Positions 33,828-44,378 of a stretch of DNA of 64,000 nt are shown in pieces. Below the pieces are notes generated by a model, which searched no databases, was not told where the DNA came from, and saw nothing but the letters and a program-made list of their open reading frames with translations. The translations under genes were made by a program, and so were the position numbers. The first letter of the stretch is position 1, and the number at the start of each line of letters is the position of its first letter. This DNA comes from Circinella umbellata. Taxonomy: Eukaryota; Mucoromycota; Mucoromycetes; Mucorales; Lichtheimiaceae. The stretch spans positions 62,001 to 126,000 of the forward strand of contig JAIWNF010000021.1 in the NCBI GenBank assembly GCA_025093555.1. The letters run 5' to 3'.

Positions 33828-36489
33828 AACATTAGAATAACAAGTAAAGAAAAAACAGACAAAAAAAACCAAAAAAAAAAGGATAACAACAATAATATTA
33901 ATAAAGTCTCATATTGTAGTAGTATGGTCTCTCTCTGTATGTTTAAATATATGTAGTAGAGATTGTGCAATTTTTATACCCATTCTTTTTATATTACCGC
34001 ATTCATCCTAATATCTTAATTCTTTTTCTACTTTCAACGCTTCTTTTTCGCTGCATAAGAATTGGTGAATGGAATTTTATGGTAGTAAAATTTGTTACAT
34101 ACTTAACTTATATATGTATACAATTGCTAGATTGTGATTGACGTATAGAATGATATGAATGTTTTCTGCTTAATGAAGGCAAAATTAGATATATATTAGA
34201 TATATAATTGATTATATTGATACCTCATATTAACTTAATGCACATATTGGTATTACATCATCATCAATGTCACCAGAAAGCTCTTAGGACAATAAAAATT
34301 TATCATATGATAAAAATAGGATATGACAAGTCGAATTAAACTAACAGTTGTCTATATATAGAAAGATTCGAGTTGGTTAGATTAAATGTTGTAAATAGGA
34401 GGTTAATAAGAACTTAGAGCTAAAGGGAACCGCCGCTTATAACACTGATGCATAATATATACCGAACTTCCGGTTCGGAAATATAGTTGATACGTATTTC
34501 AAAGCACGTTAGCTGGGGAACATTCAACGTGGGATCTCTTCATATCAAAATCCTATATAATCATCGGATCGGACATTAACATGTGTCTTTCCAAAAATAC
34601 TGTACAGAGAATCACATAGAATGTGATAGCTCAAATGTAGCGAAACAGAGCTAAAAATAAATGGTTCATATACGGACTTATTTATTGAATATACACATAT
34701 GGTACGAAAGAAGACCCACAGCCCGAAGCAGCTAAGAGCCAGAATTTTACATGATTTACATGGTATTGAGGACTATACAAAAGTGGACAGTGTGTGAATG
34801 AAATTCAGTACTATGACATTAGTGCTATTAACTGGTGGGGAAAAAGGGCTAATAACTGGCAGAGAAAAAAAGACAGATACAAAATACATACATATCAGGG
34901 TAACTATCATAGAAGTGTGTTGTATATAGTACAGCTAGGTACGGAATAAACTTAGTTCATTCGAATGCTTTTGAAAAAACCAGAAGGGTTACCCTTTATT
35001 ATTGATTATTCTGTTCTATAATGACCATTGATAACAAGACTCTTTTATTATTATTATAAAACATTTATCAGGTGTGGAACAAAAACCAAATAAACAGTTT
35101 TATTATCATAAAAAGGCAAATGAATTATAATTACAAGATCAGACAGATATATATTGACATATATTATAAGCACGTCCACAACTTATGTGCTTTGTATATA
35201 TCTACTTGTAAAAAATACCTGATAATGATATCATACAAATGCGGTAATATGTAAAAGTTTACTTCGCATTCACTCATTGTGATTTTCAGTGGATTATTAA
35301 AACATTGCATTCATAGAACTTTGGCAAATTTGTTATACTATTAATCACCACGGATTCACTTGTAAACTTTCCTTTTTATTTCTTGTATGTATTACTTTTA
35401 ATTTAAGTATTAGCTACGTACGTATGTACTATATAATGCTTGCAGTAAACACCTTGAATACATTACAGACACTTTTTATTACGTGATGCTAACAAGTGTG
35501 TTGGGTAGCGACTAAAAGCCGTTTCTTAAAAAATTGGATCAGCCTGTTGTCGTATTAGTTAGTCAACTTTGGAAAGGGAAAATCATTAAAGTTATCAAAA
35601 CCTGACTAACAAGCGAGATAAATGTTGTTATTGGGGAATCGAAAAAAAAACGTTGTTACTAATATAGAATTCATTTAAGACTTACACTATTTATTAATTC
35701 TTGGTTATGTCTGAATAAGGGAAATCATTTTTAGATGAAAGGTAAACTTTGCTGTACAGGGGTAGCAGTATAAGAAGACCGTATACAGTATGTATGTAAT
35801 ATGTACGTAGTGAACCTATGATATCGCATTTATGCTGATACGGTGTGTATTTTGTATGTTATTTTGTATATATAATAATTTGTTTCAAGAATGAGATACC
35901 ACAAAGAGTAGAAAAATAGCAGCTATATATACTGTGGTCATGAGTGGCCTGAAATTTTGAAAGGGTGTATAATTCGAGAAAAGTATACACAACATCAGCT
36001 ATAGTAGCTTTTATTAACGCCTTAACACTGGCCACATACCTCATGATGCACTTGCAACATAGATCAGTTTTTATTTTCTTTTAAGTACAAAAAACAAGTT
36101 GATGAGTTGGATGATGATTATTGATCACCTGGTAATATTTTATCCTGGGTAGAGCTGAAAAAAAATTAGTATCACAAACTAAAAACAAATATTTATTTCT
36201 CTTTTGCATCCTAAATAACCCCTTTTTATTTTTCTATCAATATGGAAAATAAAGAATTTAAAGCAGGATTACAAATGAAGAGAATAACCTATGTAGAAGT
36301 AATGCATATACTGTTTCTAAATTCATACATGGGACATGTCTAGACATATATCTTTGTTGTTGATGATAAGAATCAGTTACTGCTCCCCAAGGTCTAATTT
36401 TTTCTTTCTATGGTTAATCGAAGAACCCTAAAATTATAGCTTCAGGTGATACAACTTGAGATACCAGATCGACGAACTTGCTAGCCATA

Positions 36490-36508
36490 GAGAACCCGAC
36501 GGGATCTC
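36490..36508. promoter_or_regulatory. Palindrome with CCCGACGGG core upstream of ABC1
   Basis: A 19-bp near-perfect palindrome (one mismatched pair) whose core CCG-N-CGG is a paired CGG triplet, the type of site bound by fungal Zn2Cys6 factors that control PDR genes. It is about 700 bp upstream of the ABC1 ATG. Function is inferred. Confidence 0.35.
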
Positions 36509-37035
36509 TGTATCGGTCCGTTTGTTTTCCGCCTGATTTTATTGGCTGACCATTTTGTTCCTGCAGATCCTATTGGGAGGAGCTTATCGTCATTATAATA
36601 ATTTTTTACATGAACTCGGCCGCCGAGGGGTTTTCATTCACCGCAACAGAAGGTCAATCCAGGAGCCAAGCATGAAACATAAAATTTCAGGGGCCGTTGA
36701 AAGAAGGAGGCGAACTAGAAGGAAATAAGGTTAATGCAGTACTAGGATATTCAATTATTCAAAAAGAACAGAAACGTCTATTCGTGTGAGCATGAAGGTA
36801 AATAATTCAGCCGTTTCCATTTTTGTTTTTTTAAATAAAAATTAATATATTAAGTTTTTCGTGGTGTTACAATAATTCTCTGTTTATACATGACAGAATA
36901 AAGGGATAAATAAACAATGTGGTCTTTTCTACATTTATATCCAATAGGGATCTCTGGAACGCAAAGAGCATTCTGGATGAAAGGCTATGTTACACGCAAC
37001 CAACAAAAAAGGCAATAGAAAGGTGTCGTGAAACC

Positions 37036-37043
37036 GGCCCGAA
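37036..37043 (+). promoter_or_regulatory. GGCCCGAA motif, -174 of ABC1
   Basis: GGCCCGAA starts exactly 174 bp before the ABC1 ATG; the same octamer starts 174 bp before the ABC2 ATG (44205-44212). Surrounding sequence is not otherwise well conserved, so this may be a shared control site. Confidence 0.4.
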
Positions 37044-37150
37044 CTTTTAATTACCGCTTGGCATAAAGATCACGGTAGGATTCTTTCCGTGTTGTGCAAT
37101 GTATCTTAGCGTGAATATTGAATGATGCGAGTATATGATAGATGGCTCTC

Positions 37151-37159
37151 TATATAAAA
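37151..37159 (+). promoter_or_regulatory. TATA box of ABC1
   Basis: TATATAAAA lies about 51-59 bp upstream of the ATG at 37210, implying a short 5' leader. Confidence 0.6.
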
Positions 37160-37209
37160 GCTTTTCATTGTTAACTTTTATAATCTCTGTCTCGGTTATC
37201 TTCTGCTAA

Positions 37210-40200
37210 ATGAGTAAAGGAAGAACAGAATTATCTCGTGTAAATGACGATCGAGGTTCAGCAGAAACGATTCTCGAGCCTATTGGCACTAAGGGTTCCT
37301 ATGGTGAACCTGATGCAAACCAAGTCGATGTCGATGGTTATTATCAATTTATTATTTTATTCGTCTGAAGTTTTTTTTAACTATTAAAAGATTGTAGATA
37401 CAAAATAAAAATAAAAATAAAAACTCATACATGGGCTTGAAAACTTTTCTTTTATTTCTTTCTGTGTATTTATAGCTGCTATTGGTGAATATCATGAAGT
37501 AAAACGTGAATTATCTCGTATTAGTCGTTATTCTACAAATTCTAGTAAAGTTGAAGAAGGCTCAGTTGTTCAAGAAGAATTCAATCTTGATGATTTCTTA
37601 CATGGAATGAGCAATGGTGCTGAACGTGCCGGTCATATACCTAAACATCTTGGTGTAGTCTGGAAAAATCTTACTGTCAAGGTACATATAAATCTATTTT
37701 AATTATTTTCTATTCAAAAAACAATTATTAACTTGGTCGTTGACCTTATTTTTTAACTGTATATAGGGCCTTGGTGCAGGTGCATATGTTATTCCAACAG
37801 TTTTAAATGGTATCATTGATGCATTACAAGTCTGGAAACTTTTTGGAATTGGAACAAGCACAGCGAAAAAAACCATTCTTAAAGAACTTAACGGATTCTG
37901 TAAAGATGGTGAAATGTTACTCGTACTTGGTCGTCCTGGTGCTGGGTGCACAAGCTTGCTTAAAGTTTTAGCAAACGTTCGTGGATCATATACCGACATC
38001 GATGGTGATGTAAGTTATGGTGGTATCGATTCTAAAACGTTTAGAAAATATTATCGTGGTCAAGTAGTATACAATGAAGAAGAAGATCAACATTATCCAA
38101 CGTAAATACTACATAATCTCTTATTTTTATATACATGAGTCTTTCAAACACTATTTACAAGAAGTTTAATGCTAAGACCTCTACAAATACTCTTTCTTTG
38201 ATATAATAGCCTCACCACTCGCCAAACACTTCAATTCGCGTTACGTTGTAAGACTCCTGGTTCCCGTCTTCCTAATGAAACCAAAAACGATTTTGTTGAA
38301 AAGGTTATTTATCTTCTTGGTAATATGCTTGGTTTAACAAAGCAAATGAACACAATGGTTGGTAACGCCTTTGTACGTGGTCTTTCTGGTGGTGAACGCA
38401 AACGTCTTTCTATTGCTGAAGTCATGACAACTCAAAGCTCTATTAACTGTTGGGACTGTTCTACGCGTGGTCTTGATGCGGCTTCTGCTCTAGATTATGT
38501 TCGATCTCTTCGTATTATGACTAATGTATTTAAGAAGACAACTATCGCCACTCTATATCAAGCCTCCAACAGCATTTTCAGTCTCTTTGATAAAGTATTA
38601 TTGCTCGATGATGGTTATACCATTTATTTCGGTCCAGTTACTGAGGCCAGGACTTATTTTGAAGATCTAGGTTTTTACTGTCCTCCTCGTAAATCTATTC
38701 CTGATTTTCTAACTGGTCTTTGTAATCCATTGGAACGTGAAATACAGCCTGGTTTTGAAGCTTCCGCTCCTCAGCACGCTTCTCAATTCCAGGAAGCTTT
38801 CTTCAAATCAGAAATCCACCAGCAAATGATGATTGAAATGGAAGCTTATGAACAACAAATTTCTCAAGAAAAGCCTGGCGATGTATTTAAAAATGCTGTC
38901 GCTGAAGAACATCAAAAACATGCTTCCAATAAAGAGCCTTACACTTCCTCATTCTGGCAACAAGTCAAGGCACTCACTGTTCGTCAATATCATCTTTTAA
39001 TTAAAGACCGTGTTGCTCTTATTTCCCGTTACGGTACAATTATTATTCAAGGTCTTATTACTGCTTCTTGTTTTTTTAACATTCCATTGACTGGTATCGG
39101 TGCTTTCTCTCGAGGTGGTGCTCTGTTTTTTGCTTTACTATTTAATGCTTTTATCTCACAAACCGAATTGGTTAATTTCTTGATGGGTCGACCTGTACTT
39201 TCTAAACAAAACCATTTTGCCATGTTCCGACCTTCGGCGTTTTATATTGCTCAAGTTATTTTGGACATACCTTATGCTGTTGTTCAAGGTAACTACCATC
39301 ATTATTTTATCTTATTTTACCCTATAGAATCTTTTTATGATGCTAATATCATTATCTGTTTTTAATCATACACTTAATGTTTTAATTGTTATTTAGTCCT
39401 CTTATTCGAAATCTGCTCATATTTTATGATGGGTCTCAATCTTGATGCCGGTCGATTTTTTAGCTACTTTATTATTCTGTTCTTTGTGAATATGATGATG
39501 AACGGTTTATTCAGACTTTTCGGTGCAATCACTTCTGATTTCTTTCTTGCTAACCAAATTGCTGGGTTTGTTCTCATTACTGCTGTTACTTATACAGGCT
39601 ATCCAATTCCATATCATTCAATGCATCCTTGGCTTTTCTGGTATGACCAATAGAGATACTTTAATTATGAAAAATACAAGACTTTTACAGTGATAAAATA
39701 ATAATATTTCTTACTGATTTTTTTTAGGGTCTATTGGATTAATCCACTTGCATATGGATACAAGGCTCTTCTGATCAACGAAATGAAGGGTCAAGTTTAT
39801 TCCTGCGATGATATCGGTAACGCTGTTCCTTTTGGCCCTAGTTATAACGACTGGTCACACATGGTATGTACCATGAAGGGTGGTACTCCTGGTGAAAATT
39901 TTGTTCGCGGTGACGACTATTTGCGTACTGCTCTTAACTATGAACCCAATCATTTATGGGCTCCTGACTTTGTTGCTGTTGTCGGCTTTTTCCTTTTATT
40001 TACTCTTTTGACTGCTACAGCCATGGACTTGATCAATGCTGACAAGGGAGGTGCATTAACAAAGTTGTATGCACGTGGAAAGGCTCCTAAACCTCGTACT
40101 GATGCTGAAGAAGATGAGCGCCGTAGAAAGCAAGCTAAAATTACAGACAACATGGAAAGCATTTCTACTGGTACCACATTTTCATGGCATCATATCCATT

Positions 40201-42261
40201 ACGAAGTTCCATTTAAAGGTGGTCCATTACATTTACTGAATGATATTTCTGGTATTGTCAAGCCTGGTCACTTGACTGCTTTGATGGGTTCATCAGGCGC
40301 TGGTAAAACTACTCTTCTTGATGTATTGGCTAAACGCAAGACTATTGGTAAGGTTGATGGCCGTGTCTACTTGAACAACGAAGCTTTGATGTCCGATTTC
40401 GAACGTATTACTGGTTATTGTGAACAAATGGATATACACCAACCTGCTGTTACTGTCCGTGAAGGTATGCGCTTTTCCGCATATCTTCGTCAAGACAAAG
40501 ACGTTTCAAAAGCCGAAAAAGATGAATATGTTGAGCAAATCATTACTCTTTTGGAGATGGAAGATATTGCTGACTGCCAAATTGGTGAAGTTGAACGCGG
40601 TGTTGGTATTTCTGTTGAAGAACGCAAACGCCTTACTATTGGTATGGAATTGGTTTCCAAACCCAAGCTTCTCTTTTTGGATGAGCCTACCTCTGGTTTG
40701 GATGCTCAAAGTTCGTATAACATCATACGTTTCATTCGTAAATTGGCTGATGCCGGTTGGCCTGTCTTGTGTACTATTCATCAACCTTCTGCCATTTTGT
40801 TTGAGCATTTTGATCATTTATTGTTGCTTGTTCGTGGTGGTCGTACCGCTTACCATGGCGAAATTGGTAAGGATGCTCGTACTATGATAGAATACTTTGA
40901 ATCCAACGGTGGGCCTAAGTGTTCTCCAGAAGCCAACCCAGCTGAGTATATTTTGGAAGTTGTTGGTGCTGGTACCGCTGGTAAAGCTACTCATGATTGG
41001 GCTGATATCTGGGCTAGTTCACCTGAAGCACAGGCACTCGAAGACGAGTTGGAAGAGATCCATCAACATGCTGAAAAGAACCCTATTCGCAAGTCTCTCA
41101 CTTATGCTAATGGTTTTAGTTTCCAATTCACAATGGTACTCAAACGTATGACACTTGCTTACTGGCGTTCACCTCAGTATAACATTGGCCGATTTATTGT
41201 ATTGATGTTTGTTGCTTTGATTAACGGTTTCAGTTACTGGAAAATGACATATACCAGCGCTGATATGCAAAATCGTCTCTTTGTGTTGCTATCTACTTTT
41301 ATTATGGCGAATATTTTGGTAAGCTTTGATATTTTATAATGTACATTAATACTGTACTTTTTTTTTTGCTTTCGTTACTACGTAAGTTACTAAGATTATA
41401 TATTTTTCCAGATTATTCTTGCACAACCCAAGTTTATGACAGAACGTTTATATTTCCGTCGTGAATACGCTTCACGATTTTATAGTTGGATGCCGTTCGC
41501 ATTTTCAGTTATCTTAGTTGAAATTCCATATATTTTGGTTTTCTGCGCTTTCTTTATGTGTGGCTTCTACTGGACTGCTGGTTTGGTCAATACTTCAGAA
41601 GCTTGTGGCTATTTCTATATCATGCTTGTTATATTTGTGTTCTGGGCGGTCACTCTTGGGTTTGTTATTGCTGGTGCTTCCGAAAATCCATTGTTGGCTT
41701 CCGTGATCAATCCAATCATTATTTCCATGTTGATTTTATTCGCTGGTTTGATGCAACCCCCTCAATCTATGCCTCACTTCTGGCGATCTTGGATGTATTG
41801 GCTTGATCCATTCCATTATTATATTGAAGGTCTCGCGGTGAATGAGTTAGAAACATTGCCAGTCATCTGCAGCGATGACGATCTGGTCAGTTTTACTCCT
41901 CCTCCTGGACAAACATGTGGTGAGTATACTGAGGAATTTTTTGCCTTTGGCGCTACAGGATACATTGAGGATAGTAATGCTACAGACAACTGTAAGTACT
42001 GCTCTTACTCTTCAGGCAAAGAATACTACTCAACAGTATATCAATGGGACGAAAGTCATAAATGGCGAAATTTTGGTGAGTAAGATGAATCATTTAACTA
42101 ATAATATATTACCCATAATATATATTATGCTGCTATAACAATTTTGAAAACTAACAATCATGTTGTTTAATATACAACTAGGCATTTTGATTTGCTACTT
42201 TGCGTTCAATGTTCTTGTGTTTTTAGCGCTCTGTTTCTGGAAGAGAAAGGGAAGACGATAA
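37210..42261 (+). CDS. PDR-type full-size ABC transporter 1 (ABCG, pleiotropic drug resistance)
   Basis: Eight exons: 37210-37336, 37476-37681, 37767-38101, 38210-39288, 39397-39640, 39728-41318, 41412-42075, 42182-42261; 1441 aa in NBD1-TMD1-NBD2-TMD2 order. NBD1: Walker A GRPGAGCT (from residue 166, Lys replaced by Cys), signature LSGGERKR (281-288), Walker B CWDCSTRGLD (about 303-312, Cys where the catalytic acidic residue is expected). NBD2: Walker A GSSGAGKT (851-858), signature replaced by VEERKRLT, Walker B LFLDEPTSGLD (Asp982-Glu983). This asymmetry, with one active composite ATP site, is typical of fungal PDR pumps. TMD2 is followed by a Cys-rich extracellular loop before the last helix. 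By family it exports hydrophobic compounds, including azoles, from the plasma membrane. It is the first of three tandem paralogues and has the most introns of the three. Confidence 0.97.
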
Positions 42262-43019
42262 ATCGCCATTGTATTTTTACTATTATTATTTTTTCATTTC
42301 CCCTCCTCTATTTTTTTTTGGATTTTTTTACGTATACGTATACACCTTGTTTATTTCTTTAAAAGCGTCCATAGACACATTTTTTTTTAGAATATCATTA
42401 TTTTTTATTATACAGTACACAATGCTACCCCTTTAATAAACTCTTTTATTGACACATAAACTATTATGCATTGTCCTCAAATTTTCTATTAATAAGAAAT
42501 CTTAATATGTATCGTTATTGAGAAGCAAAACGAGTTTAATCTAGTTACAAATGTATCATCAATCGTCATTCATGCCAACGCCTTAGAACAGATTAACAAA
42601 TATATTACAATGTGAAATCTTGCATTGATGATTAACCAGAAATGGTATTTTTTTGACAAGTTCGATTTGTGTAACCAAAATTCATTGACCATTTCTATTC
42701 GTATCACTTATTTAATCATGATCATAAGACATGTTTTATTCAAATGAAACTACACAAATGATGTATACGTAAAAGGGCACACTTGTTATTTTTGTATACA
42801 ATTTTTCGTTCAGTATAAGTTTTGAAAATTATACAAACAAAATATGTAGAACTGAGAAGAAAAAATGAAGATTGACCGAATGTATAAGAGAGAAAATTAA
42901 ATTTATACAGCATGATAAATGCTCCCCGATAATGGTATACATCTTGTACGTATCAAAATATTTTTCTTACTCAGTACGTACGCTGAAAATTTTATCTAGC
43001 ACATGTCTATTACTAATTG

Positions 43020-43274
43020 TGGTGTCAGAATCATATATTTTTTTCTGATTTGTTCGAAAACCACATAATCTGGATCGAAAACCTCACTTCAGAACTGAGT
43101 GAACCACCGTTTCATCTCATACATGTACCACAATTAATACATCATATCCAACAGTATCTCGTCCCAATATTTAATACAAGACCTACTATTGTCAGACTGA
43201 CCGATTATCTTGTTTCATATTATAAGAGTATAACATGTCAAATTGTTGCTACGATTAGGTTTCAGAACAACTAA
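43020..43274 (+). pseudogene. Orphan coding-like fragment
   Basis: About 84 residues of well-mixed protein-like sequence (LTSELSEPPFHLIHVPQLIHHIQQYL ... IVRLTDYLVSYYK is the central part, in two pieces) in otherwise non-coding DNA, ending in a stop at 43272-43274. No start context, splice partner or known family. Possibly the tail of a decayed gene; could be chance. Confidence 0.25.
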
Positions 43275-44204
43275 TACATGGTTACCAGATAAAGCAATTA
43301 TTCCGTGTGCTCCGTTATTCCGAAAGTCCGCGCATTGTTTATTCCTCTTCTTGACTAAGGTATTATTAATAATGATACCAACATTAGAAAAATGTGAGTA
43401 AGGGAATAAAACGCGTAGCAGCAGTAATAATATAATATATACACCAAATTCTAATATACACAGTGGTATTTTTTTTACAGAAAGAAGTTCATTGAAAATA
43501 AATCAAAGTTTGACACGATGAATTGTTTGTTCTTCGCCAGAGAATGGTAACAATAAATTTTTTGATTACCATAGAGTGGATCCGTGATTGAATGGATCAA
43601 GAGATTGTTTGACACAAGAAATTTTAGAATTACTAAGAAAAAAAAACTGAAGCTCACTTGTCGATTCGCATAAGCACACCTTTTCTCAAGGGTAAATTTA
43701 TTTATCAAGATATCCGGAAACTCGCCGAAAAAAACAGAGGCGTTCTGTGTGTTCGCACGTGTATGTCGCTTGTTATTTCGTGTTCCATCAACTCCATCTA
43801 TCTTGTCGTCGGTAATACTGAAAAGGCAAAATAGTTTATGCCTGTGGTTTGATCTGAAGAGAAAAGAGTAGTATATTTTTAGCCCCGCATATTTTACTAT
43901 GAATTGATGCATCATTTATTAATTTGTGTACAGATCGTTTGTACTGCTACAAAAAAAAGTTCCCAAGAAAAAAGAAGATACTTCATGTTAAACGCTTATC
44001 GCTGATGAGGTTTCTGATTTAATGGAAGAATGGGTATACTTGATTTGCGAATATATAGAATTTATTGGTAAGAAAAACCTGCAAACTTTTATTTTTTCAA
44101 CGAAGATTATTCATTTAGTTCCGGGACAGGTTTTGTCAGCGATATCGTTCACACAGTTCCTGTAAAATATTTTATGTATCGTACTACAACTGCGGATTCG
44201 AGAT

Positions 44205-44212
44205 GGCCCGAA
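44205..44212 (+). promoter_or_regulatory. GGCCCGAA motif, -174 of ABC2
   Basis: Same octamer and same spacing to the ATG as in ABC1 (37036-37043). Confidence 0.4.
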
Positions 44213-44260
44213 TTTAGATCGGAGACGAGCACTATCAAACTTGCTGAATTGACCTCCTAT

Positions 44261-44277
44261 CCGGGTAGTAGCGCCGG
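44261..44277. promoter_or_regulatory. Inverted CGG triplets (CGG-N9-CCG) in ABC2 promoter
   Basis: CCGG and CCGG bracket nine bases, giving CGG-N9-CCG, a layout compatible with a Zn2Cys6 dimer site, 100 bp upstream of the ABC2 start. It could equally be coincidence. Confidence 0.3.
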
Positions 44278-44306
44278 TTTAAAGATAAAAAGAAAAGAAA
44301 AAATCT

Positions 44307-44313
44307 TATAAAA
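44307..44313 (+). promoter_or_regulatory. TATA box of ABC2
   Basis: TATAAAA lies 66-72 bp upstream of the ATG at 44379. Confidence 0.55.
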
Positions 44314-44378
44314 GAGCGGAATGCACAGATCTAAATACATCGTTCAACTATTATCCCAAATACCCATTTTATATCTTG

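Larger units (their letters stand above)
33828..37150. other. Long intergenic region upstream of ABC1
   Basis: No gene supported. Mostly AT-rich DNA, with a small CCGAAC/GTTCGG hairpin at 34462-34478 and a distinctly GC-richer, CGG/CCG-bearing stretch at about 36480-36720 that probably belongs to the regulatory region of the first PDR transporter. Confidence 0.6.
42262..44306. other. Intergenic between ABC1 and ABC2
   Basis: AT-rich, no complete gene. An orphan frame lies at 43017-43274 (listed separately). The last 200 bp before ABC2 become GC-richer and carry candidate control motifs. Confidence 0.6.

Noticed and set aside
34462..34480. tRNA gene around the GGTTCGG near 34473
   Set aside because: Only a short 6-bp hairpin is present; no A box, anticodon arm or acceptor stem could be drawn. 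No tRNA or rRNA gene was found anywhere in the window.
43475..43915. 146-residue minus-strand frame between ABC1 and ABC2 as a gene
   Set aside because: No domain, Phe/Ser/Asn-heavy composition and no splice or promoter context.
44376..44378. TTG start one codon before the ABC2 ATG
   Set aside because: A normal ATG at 44379 gives a first exon of exactly the same length (127 nt) as ABC1; no reason to invoke a non-ATG start in a fungus.
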